A stretch of 64,000 nt of DNA, taken from positions 19,407,418-19,471,417 of the forward strand of contig NC_069084.1 of NCBI RefSeq assembly GCF_947172395.1, written 5' to 3'. Every line of letters begins with the position of its first letter. Within the stretch, counting starts at the first letter, position 1. A program made the position numbers and the translations under genes. Positions 40,738-54,600 of the stretch are shown here, piece after piece. Under the pieces are notes generated by a model that was given only the letters and a program-made list of their open reading frames with translations, had not been told where the DNA came from and ran no database searches. This stretch comes from Bicyclus anynana. Its lineage: Eukaryota; Arthropoda; Insecta; Lepidoptera; Nymphalidae.

Positions 40738-41034
40738 CAGATCGACTTTAAACCTTCATGAAATTATAGTGCTTAAAAGTACTAAATGGAAAAGTATACG
40801 AACACACTAGACACCCATATAATTTTCGAAAGTTCCCCTCAATTTCTCCAGGATTCCATCATCAGATCTTGACATGATGGCAATGGGACCAAATGGGGGC
40901 TATACCGTTTCAAACAAAAAAAGAATTTTTGAAATCGGTCCAGGCGTCTTTGAGTAATCGGTGTACATACATAAAAAAAAAAAAAAAAAAAATACCGACC
41001 GAATTGAGAACCTCCTCCTTTTTGAAGTCGGTTA

Positions 41035-41155
41035 AAAACTACCAGACACTTGAAAAAATCCATGGTCATCTGAACACAAACCAGTCATGGAAGTCGAACC
41101 CACGGCCGTGGATGCAGAAACCAGGCTCACTACCCGCCCTGCGCCACGCGGCCGG
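41035..41155 (-). mobile_element. Second-type tRNA-derived SINE fragment
   Basis: On the minus strand GTGGCGCAGGGCGGGTAGTG (A-box-like) and CCGTGGGTTCGACTTCC (B-box-like) precede a body with GATGACCATGG and CAGTGTCTGG-like sequence. This is a different family from the 14-kb SINEs. Confidence 0.55.
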
Positions 41156-41159
41156 CAGG

Positions 41160-42169
41160 TGTCTCCGCGCGAGCAGCGCACAGGGGGGCGGCGGCGGCGG
41201 CGGCGCGCGTTACGAAATGAAAGCTTCCACTTTATACTAATTGAGAAATAATCGTTCAGCAACGAAACCGCCATAAATAAATCACCGACATTGCTTTATT
41301 GCAAGATAGGGCGAGTACAGAAGTGCGGACGGAAGTTTTTTCCAATACCAATATATAATAATTTATACTAACTACAAGCGTACACACGTTACGTACTTCC
41401 ATACAAACACACAAACACACATTGAACTCCAATACAGTTTGATGTGACTCCCGCTATACTACACTATTCGAGTATTATTACAATAATAATATACAACACC
41501 ATCACATATTTGTAATTAAACGAAAATTAAAATTGTTATGAAAGCAAAAGTTTGTGTGTGTGTAAATGTACACGCTTGTTACACGTCACACTTCACGCCG
41601 GAAGTAACGAGTAAACTTGTATATAGATTATATTTATATTCACCACTTTGGGATGGAGATATTCAGATATATTGGAGGTACCTTGGCTTCACACGTGGGA
41701 CACTATCATGTTTTTCGAAAATTTGAAAAAGAGCTTAAATTTTAAAATAATAATAAATAAAATAAATATATGAAAAATCTTACCAATAATTCCTCACATT
41801 TAATGTGCGTTTATGTTCACATGATAAGTTTTCATGTGAACTTAAACGCACAAATTACAAAGATATTTATAATTTTGTTGGTACGCCCTTAAAAGTTAAC
41901 GATCATTCGATCGATTTTCATGGGTGTGACGTCATTTAGTATGGAGCGTGTATTGACAGGCGTCCACCGATCCACATCGTAGGTATCGGACGCATCGTAT
42001 CGTATGCGGCGTCTTTGAGCGATGATCCACAACGTACGTCCCTGTATCTCCGAAAGTTCTACAAAATTTCTCTAATAGCATACTTTTAATATATTCAATA
42101 AAAAAGTCGAGCCTAATCCGTACTTGTCACGACGCATTCAACGTGTGCCGTGTAGATGTGTATATGAAC
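41160..42169. other. Intergenic; CGG run and diverged repeat
   Basis: A short (CGG)n run is at about 41188-41206. The stretch 41790-41950 (TTAATGTGCGTTTATGTTC, AACGATCATTCGATCG, GTGACGTCATTTAGTATGG) is a diverged form of the repeats at 42990-43330 and 57270-57690. No gene is recognised. Confidence 0.4.
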
Positions 42170-42632
42170 AGGCTGCCGCCCGCCGCCGGCCCGCCGGCCC
42201 GCCGCCGCTCCGCCGCCGGTTGCCGCCGACCTGCCGTGGTACCTACGGCGGCAGGTATTTAGATGAAATAATATAAAAGTTAGAATGTCGAGTGGTTCGA
42301 CCTACTTTTTTCTGTTCGTTGACGTAATCGCCAGCCGCCGTACGGACATTGATGTGCATAGGAAAGTTTTCCCATAGCTCGTCGCGGATGTGGCAACGAC
42401 GAAGCGCGAGGGCCAAGCGTCGACATCGCCGGGCCGGCGGGCGCGGGCGGGGCGCGGGCGGGACGACCCCTCGTTTGGCGCGAAAGCCGAGTATCTCGCC
42501 CGTCGCCCTTTCGCCGAAATCTTCGCCTATTATGTATCAAAGTATGCAAATGAAGCTCGACACTGGACATTCGAAAAGGTCAAGGTGGCGGAGAGGTTCT
42601 GCCGCCGCCGCCGCTCGCCGCCACTCGCCGCC
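42170..42632 (+). promoter_or_regulatory. CpG-rich promoter and 5' leader of the cysteine protease gene
   Basis: Very CpG-rich block directly before the first coding exon, with a TATA-like TATAAAAG at 42272-42279 and an octamer-like TATGCAAAT at 42543-42551. An ATG at 42390 is in frame with the chosen start and would add 81 residues. I prefer 42633 because it begins a signal peptide. Confidence 0.4.
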
Positions 42633-45600
42633 ATGCGCCCCGCCGCCGCGCTCGTGCTGTGTCTCGGTGAGTGCCCGCCACTGTCACATGTGCACACAAA
42701 AACGCAGCAAACCGAAACTGTGTTCAGTTCAGTATGATCGTATTTTTGTGTGAATTCAAATTGTTGTTGTTTAATGAAATTATTGACAAGTTATACATAT
42801 TCTATACCAAGAAACTAATATTAAAGAACAAATTGAGAACATCCTTTTTGAAGTCGGTTAAAAACCGGTCAAGTGCGTGTGGGGCAGTGTACGGTTCCGT
42901 ACATCAAGTTAGCACTTTATTCAAATACTATGTGATGTACACAAATATCAAAAACGATACCCTACACCACGGGATAGACGCTAATAGGGATGATGATTAT
43001 GTTTGAATAATTTGATTTTTAAGATACACTAATTTATACATAAAAAGCAAAGATTGTCTGGATATTTGCAAAATAAATAAGATTGTAAAATTTCAAAATC
43101 TATTGAAAATCTTTTATCGTAGTTAGATGAAAATTCATACAGCTTCCTTACATTAAATGTGACATTTAAAAAAAAATTAACTATAAACGTAAACGCAAAC
43201 AAAATTATACAAATAACAAAGATTTATATAATTGTGTTTGAACGCCAATACAAATGTAACGATCATTATGACCTACGACGTCATTAAACCGTGCCATTTT
43301 GTATGGGGCGTTTTCCAGGGATCCGCAGCTGCCCCGCAAATCTGACTGAAATTATTTTTTAATTTTCTTTTTACCACATTATAGACGTAATGATATACAC
43401 ATCCATACCTTTGAGCTTTCAAGTTATAACAGACTATGAGATAATGATTTTAAACATATTTCGTGGTTGTTCATCTATACTAATATTATAAAGAGGTAAA
43501 GTTTGTAAGTTTGTAACAATTTTTTGAAATGGGGTAATCTTCGGAACTACTGGTCCGATTTTAAAAATTCTTTCACCAGTAGAATGCTCCGTTATCGGGG
43601 AGTGCTATAGGCTATATTTTATATTTCTATCATATATAACTACTGAGTTATCGCGGGTTTTCTCTTACAGGGCGGACCGAAAAACTTACTTATTCGCATG
43701 CGCTGCCTCAACCATTGCGTATAACTGAAATAAATGTATGGAGGCTTTTTGAACCTTTAAAAGTTCTACAATAAAGTCCGCGACACCATATATCTATCTT
43801 TTATATTTTAGCAGATATAGTACCTTTAGTACTTTAATAAATTATTAAAATTTTGAATTAAGGTTTACGTCATTATTTACACAACTAAACTTAAATCCTT
43901 ATCCAAATAAATTATTTAATAATCACAACTTTACAGTATGTTAATTAGTTATATAGTTTCGGAGATAATACAAAATTTCTGAAAGTCGCAGAAATGCCGC
44001 TATATGACGCCCCGCGGTTTCAATTACGTGGTTCCCGTTCCCGTGTGAATATGAGAACCAAACATAGCCTATGACACTCGCAAATAATGTAGCTTTCTAT
44101 TGGTAAAAGAATTTTCCAAATCGGTCCAGTAGATCCAGAGATTACCCCCGACAACCACACAAACTTTACCTCTTTATAGTATTAGCATAGAAGTCGCTTG
44201 GGAAATTATAGTCTTTTGGTCATTGTACCACGCACAAAAGGCTGGACCAATTTTGCTGAGGGTAGGGATAGGATAGGGGTAGGGAAGGGGTAGGATAGAG
44301 GTAGGGTAGGGGTAATTTAGGGAAAGTGTAGGGTAGGGTAGGGTAGGGTAGGGTAGGGTACGAATAAGGAAGGGGTAGTGTAGGGTAGGGGCAAGGTAGA
44401 GGTAGGGGAAGGCTATGGAACGTATAGGGTAGGGGAGGAGTAGGATAGGGGTAGGGTAGGGGTAGAGTACGGGTAGGGTAGGGTTAGGGTAGGGGTAGGG
44501 TAGGGGTAGGGTAGGGGTAGATTAGGGTCAGGGTAGGGTAGGGTATGGATAGGTTACGGGTAGGGTTAGGGTAGGGGTAAGGTGGGGGGATGGTAGGGTT
44601 AGCGTTAGCGGTAGGGTAGGAGTAAGGTAGGGGTAGGGTAGGGTAAGGTTAAGTAGGTTTACGGGTAAGGTAGAGGTAGAGAAGTTTACATCAATTTTTA
44701 CGCGGACGAAGTCGCGGGCGTCCGCTAGTTATGAATATTATTTAAACGGGTATATACCACGATAAAACGACGAGAAACGCCTAATAACAAAAGCGATGTC
44801 TTTTTTTTAATCTTTATTTAGAAGCTTTATCACAGAGTGATAATGTCGCTCCGTAATTCTGCTAACAATTTTAGGCTATAACTAACTAAATACACTATTT
44901 CTACAATACACAATTTAAATCCAAAATTAATCTAATTACTCTATGTTAAATAACAAAGTGCACAGCACCTTCGCCTGCACCGACAGGGGAAAATCCAAGA
45001 TGCTGTTGCACAATCCCACACTATTATCTATGAACTAGCGGACGCCCACGACTTCGTCCGCGTGAAAGTCGTTGTAAACTTTCAACTACCCCAATCCTAC
45101 CCTATCCCAACCCTACCCCTACCCTACCCTACCCCTACCCTACTCATTAAGGCTGCACTTCTTTATTTATTTCGCCTACCGCGAGTCGCGTCGAGCGCGG
45201 CAACCGTTACACAAAAATAATCCTTAAAAAACCATGAATTAGTATTCACGCGCGATAGCTTAGCGTATTTCATGTATAACTTTGGTGTTTCTTTACCGAT
45301 TTTTATGATTCTTTTTTTATTGAATAGGTAATAATGTTAACTTTCTTATTAGGGATGACTGATGAGTGTTATAAACATAAGAGTAGACAAATATAATTAG
45401 AAAGCTCCGAACTGCTAAGCTATCGGGAGTTACACGTGTTATTGTGAGTCAACCATAAAAGATAGACATATATATGCTGTTATGTTTTTATAGATAATTT
45501 TAAGGAAAACATTTCCGTAATACATGGTTTCTATGTAGCTTTAACCATTAAGGCTGTACACGCGACGGAAGCTTAAAAAATTGAGTAACTTCTCCCGTTT

Positions 45601-48600
45601 TCTCAACATTTCTCTTCACTGCTCTGCTCCTACTGATCGTAGCGTAATGAAAAGTATACTATAACCTGCCCAGGAGTATGTTGAATAATTGTACCAAGTT
45701 TCGTTAAAATCCGTCCAGTAGTTTTTGTTTCTATAAAGAACATACAGACAGACAGACAGACAGACAGACAGTCAAAAATTTTACTGATTGCATTTTTGGC
45801 ATCAGTATCGATCACTAATCACCCCCTGATAGTTATTTTGGAAATATATTTCATGTACAGAATTTACCTCTCTACAGATTTATAGATTATAGGTAGGTCT
45901 TCACGCTCAGCTGCGTTCCGCTCACACTCCATCAAAACATGCACTATGTCATCGATGACTCCGCAAACCGGGCAGTTTGGGGAGTCATCGATAAAAAGCG
46001 ATGTCGTGAGTGTGGTTTGCCTAAACAGCCAAAAACGCAAGGTTGTTGAAAAAAGAAAAAGATCAAGAAAGAGGGTAGATCGATTCTGCCCCTAACTTCA
46101 CTTCTCATCTCGCAACTTCAGTCCCGTCGCGACCACGATCCATGCAACTGGGTCGAAATATCGACATTAAAAATCTATCACGTTTTATCGTGGTATGTAC
46201 CCGTTTAAATAATGTTCATAATAGACTATGAGTTATCTTACTGACTACTTTATGTTTTTAACTAGCGGACGCCCGCGACTTTGTCCGCGTGAAAGTCGAA
46301 ATACACTTTCAACCCTTTCGCCACTTCTATGTATATCTTCGTATGTTTTATATATATTATATATCATTTTACAAAAATATAACTCAAACCATGAACGATT
46401 AAAATAACAAAAAATGGGTTGTGGCTGTGTCATGGAATGTCAGGCCGAATTGTTGTACGTGTATACGTACTTAGTACAATATCTTTACATCAGTGAAACT
46501 CCCAGCCGAATTCACGGCCGGAGGCCCTATCACAAAATAGAATTACTGTACAGTAATGCGCTTATTATGTACTCAGGTAATATTCCCAGCCGAAGCCACT
46601 GCCAAGGGCCGTGGTACGCTAAATCACAGCCACGGCCAGTAACACGCGAGGCAGGAGGCGACGCTTATGAACCTAGGTAGTTAAGTCATTCGCGTATTAT
46701 ATTTACTGGGATAAAATTACCAGCCGAAGCTACGGCAGAGGCACTATCTCAAACCGCGCGCGCGTTATTGCTATCACTAATCCCCGAGCAAAAGCCGGGA
46801 GTCATCTACCTATTATAAACTACTTTCCTGCCAAATTTCAAGTTTGTAGCATTAAAGATGAAGGACTTGTTCTCAAACTTGCGAGAGCCTTTAGATCTCT
46901 TTAATCCGGCCCTGTCGCAAACTTGGTATGCAAAGGACGTCTACCAACTATAAACTACCTTCCTGCCGAATTTGTTTTTCTGGGGGCACGGCAGTGCCCC
47001 CGCCAAGTCGAGCAAAAAAAAAGCGGCACGGCTGTACTATACTTTTCTCGAAGAAATTCAAGCCATTTTCAATCCCCTATATCTTCCTTGTGGCTGAAAC
47101 CAGAAGCCTGAATTTTTAGTACCCAAACAGGCATTGCATAGATACGATATATTTCAAATTTTATTGAATTTGATCAAGTAGTTTACGAATTATAGCTCGT
47201 CAAAGTTTTCTAATTCTGCTAATTTTGTCACTCACTGACTGACCGATCATCAAAACTCTAAGGCACTCCCAGCAGACATAGAAGCTTCAAATTTAGAATA
47301 CAATTAGTATTTAGTGTATAAATCAAGGAAAAATTAAAAAAAGTTGCAATTTCGGTCCAGTTTTCTAGATACGCTAACTGCATAAATAACTTACTCCAAG
47401 GAATATTCTAAAAAATGAATTATGTACAAAATAATCGGTTCAGCCGTTCTCAAGATCTTAACAAATATTATGTTCTAAGGTATTAAGTATCTAAAATGGT
47501 CAAGGGAATGAAAAAGCAAGAATGGGGTATGTTTTATGAAGTTGTATGTAAGTGCCTAATAAAATGAGGGTGTGTTTACAGATACGAGTATAAGTAGGTA
47601 TATAAATCTATACTTACTAATATTATAAAGCCGAAGAGTTTGTTTGTTTGCTTGAACGCGCTAATATCAGCAACTACAGATCTGATTTGAAATTTTTTTC
47701 AATGTTAGATAGCCCATTTATCGAAGAAGGCTATAGGCTATATATTATCATGTATGACAGAATTGTTCCCCTTTAAAAGTTCTAAAAAAAAGTCCGCATC
47801 AGTTCCCGCGGGATTTGTGAAAATCTGAAATCCACGCGGACGAAGTCGCGGGCGTCCGCTAGTGTAGTATATAGGCAGCTCAGGATCGTAATGTTTGGAA
47901 GTAGTCCCTAAAAAGGCCTATGTCCTGCAGTGGACGTCCATCAACTGATATGATGAAGGTGATACAAATGTATTATTTGATAAATCTAAGCTATCTTAGT
48001 ACCCATGACTGTACATTTATATATGGGCTCGATGGTGGTGTTTATTGTCTTTTGCCGCTTATAATAAAAAATCTATAGAAAAATAAGTAATGTAGTTTAC
48101 AAATAAACTTTACAGTGCTGCAGTATCAACATGGTGAGCCAGGAGTACCAGGCTATTATAATATGAATATTTTGTGTATCCCGCCTAATATGAATATATT
48201 ATAATATCTTGGTACTCCTGGTATTTCTAAGATATAGATTTGTATCACGCTGACATCTAGAACATTTATAGACAACGTCATGACAACGACCCGTTTAATT
48301 TTTTTGAAATAACAAATCTTTTATGAGGTTTCATATTTTATCTAAAGAAACTTTAATGTGTCATTGTTTATTATTGTTATCATTCTATTTACACAGGACT
48401 TTTCTAAATTATAAAAGAACGAGAGTCAGCCATAGCCAAACATACCTCATTATAAGATAAGAAGGTTGTAAGTGTTATTATGTCAGTTTATACTATGAGT
48501 GTGGTGGCTATGGAAGATACACGTATATTTTATAGGATGCAGACTCTAAGCCATCCAAGTATATAAAGCCTTAAGAAAATTCGTTGTTGGTATTCAAGAA

Positions 48601-51600
48601 GTACCGGAAAGGAAAACAAGTGGGACTATCTACAAAAAGAAATGAGATGCCATCAAAAACAATACTTGTAAAAAACCCAATTCTCGCAATTCAGTTCTTC
48701 TACCGTAAAAAGTTGTGAGATCTATGTAATACCAAGTCGGTTATTTTGTTCAATCCCTACATAAATAATCTTCTGTCTTAAGATATTACGTAATTTGCTA
48801 ACCTACGAGTGACAACATCTTATAGAGACCATATCAATGTTAAGAATCTTTATTTTTTTTATAAAATAGATTGACTACCAACTACGTTTTTTAAGTTGGT
48901 CGACTATTATTCTTTAAATAGCGATTGCTAATTAATAATAATAATAATAATAAAATAATCTTTATTACCATACTTATTACTAGGCATACATAAAATCAAT
49001 TTAATTTTAATTATTGTGCTTAAGCTATAATACAAAAATGAAACGAAAAAAGAAACTAATTATTATTACTCGCCTACCTAGTAACATGGCAACTGGTCGC
49101 AAACTCAGCCTTATGCTGTGCATAGTGCACAGCGCTGATTTTCAGTTTGCTCCGTTACAACGGTCTAACGTGCACCGTGCTTACTAGTATATCATTTTAA
49201 AGAAATAATAAAAATTTTAATAAAAAAAATACAACCGACTTCAAAACCTAAAAACGTACCCACTAAACTAAAAAGCGAAAAATAACATCATAATATGTTC
49301 TACCTGCTGATCAGTATGAAGTCGGTGCTAAGCCGGTGATGTATTAATTCAAGCCATTTCATCTACACACATATTAAATACATCCAAAAAAAAATACGAG
49401 TTAAATATCCATGAATTTATTATTTTAACAAAGAAAATATATAAATATATGGAAAAAAGGAGAAGTAGAATTGTGGAATAATTATCTCATAATTTATTAT
49501 AAATAAATCGTGCTGCCTCTATTTGAGAATTAATGTAAAAATTTCTCACTTTGTATTTAAAAGTAGCTTCGCTAACAATCTTACCCTGAATACGAATTGG
49601 AGGTGGGAGGTCATTCCAAATCTTAGCCGCAGCGAAACGAAAGCATCCCCTAAACGCTGCATTTCTATAACTAGGAATCACCAGTTTGCATTGGTTGATA
49701 ACCCGCGTCACTCCTCGATCCTTCCGCCAAAGCAGTCGCTCACACAGGTAGGTGGGTCGGTTACCTTGCAATATTCTCCGTATTAACATTATCAAGTGCA
49801 AACTTCTACGTGACTTCATCTTCATGATTTTATGTTTATTTAGCACCGGTGTGATATGGCTTCTTTTTGGAGTATTATAACAGAACCTAATGCATGCATT
49901 TTGAAGGCGCTGTACAGCATGTTCAGTCTTTTTCAGAAGACGAGGTCCGTAAATAGTGTCACAGTAATTAAATGGTGACAGAATAAGTGACTCTACAAGA
50001 GTGTGTCGGACTCTTTCCGTTAAAAAACGTCGCAATCCGTACAGCACCTTTAACTTATAAAAAGCAAATCTTATCTTGGTTTGAATATGTTCTATGAATC
50101 TTAGCTCCTCGTCTATATATAGCCCTAGGTTTTTTGCTACGGTTACACGCTCAATCACTTCCCCATTCAGCGACATGTCCGGATGTCTTCCAATTATACT
50201 TGCCCTTTGGTGCTTGCTGCCCAGTATCATGTACTTAGTTTTTTTGGCATTAAGGACCAGACAGTTGTTTTCGGCCCATATCGCTATGGAACTCAAATCG
50301 CGTTTAACTACCTCTATCGCTTCTTTGGTTGTTTTGGGATCGAAGTGATAGTATATCTGGGTATCGTCGGCATAAAGATGTGCTTTGCAAGATTTTATGC
50401 TTAGCAATATATCCGCGGTGTAAATTATAAAGAGCAACGGGCTTAGGCTCGAGCCTTGCGGTGTACCCCGCGGAACATTGTTCACCTGGGACACTTGAGG
50501 ACTTTTGCTGTTGCTGTCAATGGTCACAAATTGTTTCCTATTTTTCAAGAAAGATCCAAACCAATTACAAGTATTTGAGTTGACCCCGTAGTACTGCAAT
50601 TTAGCTAACATGAGTTCGATATCTATACAGTCAAAGGCCCTAGAGAAGTCCAGCAGTACTAGAGCGGTACCTTCTCCTTTATTTGAGGCTGATAGAATAT
50701 CGTCCGTGACTGCTGTTAGCGCGGTGGTCGTCCCATGACCCTTCCTAAATCCCGATTGATCTACCGGAAGTAAATTGTTTCTCTCCAAAAATAAGGAAAA
50801 TTGTGAGCAGACCAACTTTTCGATTGTCTTAGCCATAGCTGGAAGCAAGCTAATAGGTCTTAGGTCGGTATAGTCTTCTACACTATTGGTTTTCGGAAGC
50901 GGAATAACTTTGGCTAGTTTCCAAGAGTCAGGAAAAACCGCTTTTATGACAGATGTATTAATAATATAAGTGATCAATGGTAGAGTTCGTGGCAAAGTAA
51001 GTTTAATCATAGCTATCGAGATGTTGTCATGTCCAGCTGAATTTGTTGTGATACTCTTTACCGCCTTCAGAACCTCTTCTTCCGAAAACGGTTCCAAGGA
51101 AAAAACTTTATCTGAACTACTTTCTAGTTTAAATCTATGTAAGGTCTCTAGCGGAACTGTGGAATTCCCAGGTAATTTTAGGAAGTGGTCATTTATACTG
51201 TCGGGATTCTTTAAATGCTCAGGAATGAACGCCTGATTACATTTCCCAAATGGTGAAATTTTCTTAAAGTGATACCACATTTTAGTTGGGTTTTTTACGT
51301 TGTCGTTAACATAATATGTAAAGTAGGCAGTTTGTTCCCTTTTGATGCTAGAATTTGTGTAGTTTTTGATATCTTTGTAATAATCCCAGTATGAACTTGC
51401 TTTATTTTTGTGCGCCTTCTTTAAAGCTTCGTCTCTTAAGCCCATCATAAGTCTGATGTTATCCGTTATCCATGGGTGAGGTTTTTCACTAACTTTGACG
51501 CATTTTGTTGGAGCATGTTTGTCGAACAACGTTATTATTTCATAATTAAACCGCTCTACCATAGCATCTAGGTTCTCTACCTGCATAATATCTTCCCACT

Positions 51601-54600
51601 TTATAGTATGAAGATCATTATAGAAGGCCTTTTCATTTATTTCATTTAAGTATCTTTTGTTGATATAGTCAAATTGTATTAGCCGTTATAATTTTCCTTG
51701 TAATTTCATTATATATCCTACTTTTGTAATTTTTTTACGTATCTATAAATAACCGTTTAGCCGGTAGAGGGTGAGGACACTTGACTCTCCAACAAAAAAT
51801 ATACCTACTCTAAGATCTTATAGTGTACGCCACTCGCGTCTGGTGTGAAGCTATTGCAGGCAAGACGACACAAACATGGTGAAGTGCTTGCCCTTTCACT
51901 TGGTGTGAAAATATGATGTCTCTTCTTAACATTTCATTTACCTGATTGTCAGACGCCTGGGGCCGGGCCGACGCCGGCGCCGGGGTTATGAGAAGTTAGC
52001 GTAACGATACGTGGCATACGCTCGTAGAGGTACGGTCAGTGACGTACTCGAGACGTGTTCGGCAACAAGGCACACGCTATCATTGGTCATTGAATTATTA
52101 ATAATTTTATTGTTCGAGCGAACTTGTCTAATAATTCGGTGAGCGAACCAAACCGGATGCTAAAATAATCTGGGCTCCGAGGATCTTTTATTTTTAATGT
52201 ATTTCGTGATTATCTACTAGCCGACGCCCGGCGGTTTCAGTCGTGTAGTTCCCGTTCCCGTGGGAATACAGTAGGTACAGGGGTAGAATATAGTCTGTGC
52301 TTCCAAAAAAGGTTGTATATTTGCAAGTTTCTGAATGTCTTGAAAGTTGCAACTTATGATCAGAAATGCAATCAGGTTTCAGAGCCGGGAGAAGCTCGGT
52401 ATCTGCACTTCATAATGTACCGGACAATATAGTGCCGGCCCAGGATAAAGGATGTACACATTATGGGTGTTATTAGATTTTTCACGCATATTGTATAGTA
52501 TAAATATTCCGCTGTTATTTTCTAAGCTTTGGTTTTGATTTGGCAGTGAATTGCTTTGACAGTTATTTGATAAATAGAACGCAGTAAAACAAGTAATGCA
52601 GAAATTGTGTCCTTCCGTTAAAAATGTTTGTAGGGGTCATCTACAAGGTTCTATTTTAGATCCAATTTTATTAATTTTGTCGTCTGAGAATCGGCTACTA
52701 TCTATTTTTCAAACCCTAACTGATAAGAGTTCTAACGTATTTTTGTATACTCCCATACAAACAATTCGTAACAATGCTAAAAAAAGGTAATTTGAACTTT
52801 AATACCATACCATAAAGTTCAAGTGTTAGTGAGTCAATTGATTGACGTTAGTGTAGGGGAAGGGTAGGAAGGGAGGTAGGGTAGTAGCAGAGTAGGCATA
52901 GGGTAGGGTTTGGGTAGGTGTAGGGTAGGGTAAGGTAGGTGTCGGGTGGAAGTAGGGTAGGATAGGTGTAGGGTGGGAGTAGAATAGGTTAGGCGTAGGT
53001 AATGAGTCAAAGCGAAGCTTGACCGGGTCCGCTAGTAACAGTAATTTTTATAGTAAAACACAGAATAAACGCGTCAGAATAAAAACGTTACTCGTCTTCT
53101 TGACATCCGACATATAAAAAACTTTTTTCATAATTTGTATTCCAAAATTTAACACTAACAACAATTGCGCAATTTAATATAATAATCAATAGTTACCTAT
53201 AAAAATACTCCATCTTATTTCTTTAGTTTTTGTGAACAGTTTTTAAAATATTTAAAAACATAACAACAAACAAATCGTTTATTCCACAAGAATAATCCAG
53301 TAACGAAATAAATACAGCTGTACTCATCTAAACAATACTCCTAAAGAAGTTCTTAGAAGTATATAAGTATTTAAGTCGAGCGTGTTGTCACCGTTCACTG
53401 ACGCGTCGTCTGTCCGCAGCAGTCGCGCTGGGCAGCGCCGCCCGCCCGCGCGCGCGCCCCGCCGCCCGCCCCGCCGCCCGCCGCGCCGCCGGCAGCAGCG
53501 TCGCGCCGCACCCCTTCGCGTCGCTGGCGCTGCCCGTGCTGCCCGTGCTGCTGCTGCCGCTGCAGGTGGCCGCGCCCGCCGCGCCGCCGACCGGCACAGG
53601 TGACACTGTGCTCCCATCGTCACCTTCGTGTCGGCCGATGGACGTCGACCGGCACTTTGGGACACCAACGTCCATCGGCTCTTCAAACTATGTGCAACGC
53701 CCATTGCAACTTCAGCTTCGCGACTCGTCGAGCTATGCCGGTCACTTTGGTTCTTCTGCGGATTTCCTCATTTCTGATTCGATCACGCAGAGATAGTCCA
53801 AGCATAGCTCGTTCTGTCGACTCTGAGCCTTCTCGTGCGGCCCACAGCTAGCGACCGACGACTGGATGCATACAACTACTGGCGACGACACATTACAGTA
53901 CTTGACGTCGCTGTCCACAGAGTGCGACGCGCGCGCCCCGCAGCGCGACGAGGACGACTACGAGGACGTGGACGACGTCCCCCGGCAGAAGCCCCGCCGC
54001 CCGCCGGCCGCCGCCGCCGACCCGCCCGCCTACCCGGCGTACGTGGACGCCGACCGGCTCGACGAGACGGCCACCGGCCCGCCCGTCGCCCCCTCAGGTG
54101 CGTCGCGGGCCGCTCGCTCGCCCGGCGCGCTGGCGGCCGGCTGACGACCCGTTCGTGTTCCCCCAGCGTCGTCGAAGGAGCTGCTGGAGCAGTTCCGCGC
54201 GCAGGCGCCCGCCGCGCCGCACCTGCCGCCCGCGCTGCTGTCGGCGCACGACGCCAGCGAGCGCGCGGCGCCGGCCGACGCGCCCGACGAGCCCGAGCCG
54301 GCGCCCGCGGCCGCCGGGCCCGCGCAGGGCTACCTGCCCGCGCTGGGCGCGAGCGCGCGCGCGCCGGCGCCGCCGCGGCCGCGCCTGCGCTCGCTGGAGC
54401 TGCGCGGCGCGCTGACGGTGCCGCACGCCGACTACACGGAGCCGTACACGGCGTGGTGAGTGCCGCCCGCGGGCCGGCGCTGCGCTGCGGGCGCCGTGGC
54501 TCACGTGCTGTGTGTGCAGGTGGGACGCGGAGAGCGGCGCGGCGCGGGTGGACTTCCACGGCGGCGCGACGTCCACGGTGCGCGCGCCGCAGCCCGACGG

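Larger units (their letters stand above)
44746..46204. mobile_element. TTAA-flanked DNA transposon carrying a LINE fragment and a Helitron
   Basis: Terminal inverted repeats begin ACGGGTATATACCACG on the left and their near-complement lies at the right end; TTAA flanks both sides (44742-44745, 46205-46208). TTAA targets fit piggyBac or Kolobok-like elements. Inside are a minus-strand LINE fragment (zinc-binding tail) and a family B Helitron. No transposase frame. Confidence 0.7.

Noticed and set aside
42390..42632. In-frame 81-residue N-terminal extension of the protease from ATG 42390
   Set aside because: The downstream ATG begins a proper signal peptide and the extension has 5' leader composition; kept only as an alternative.
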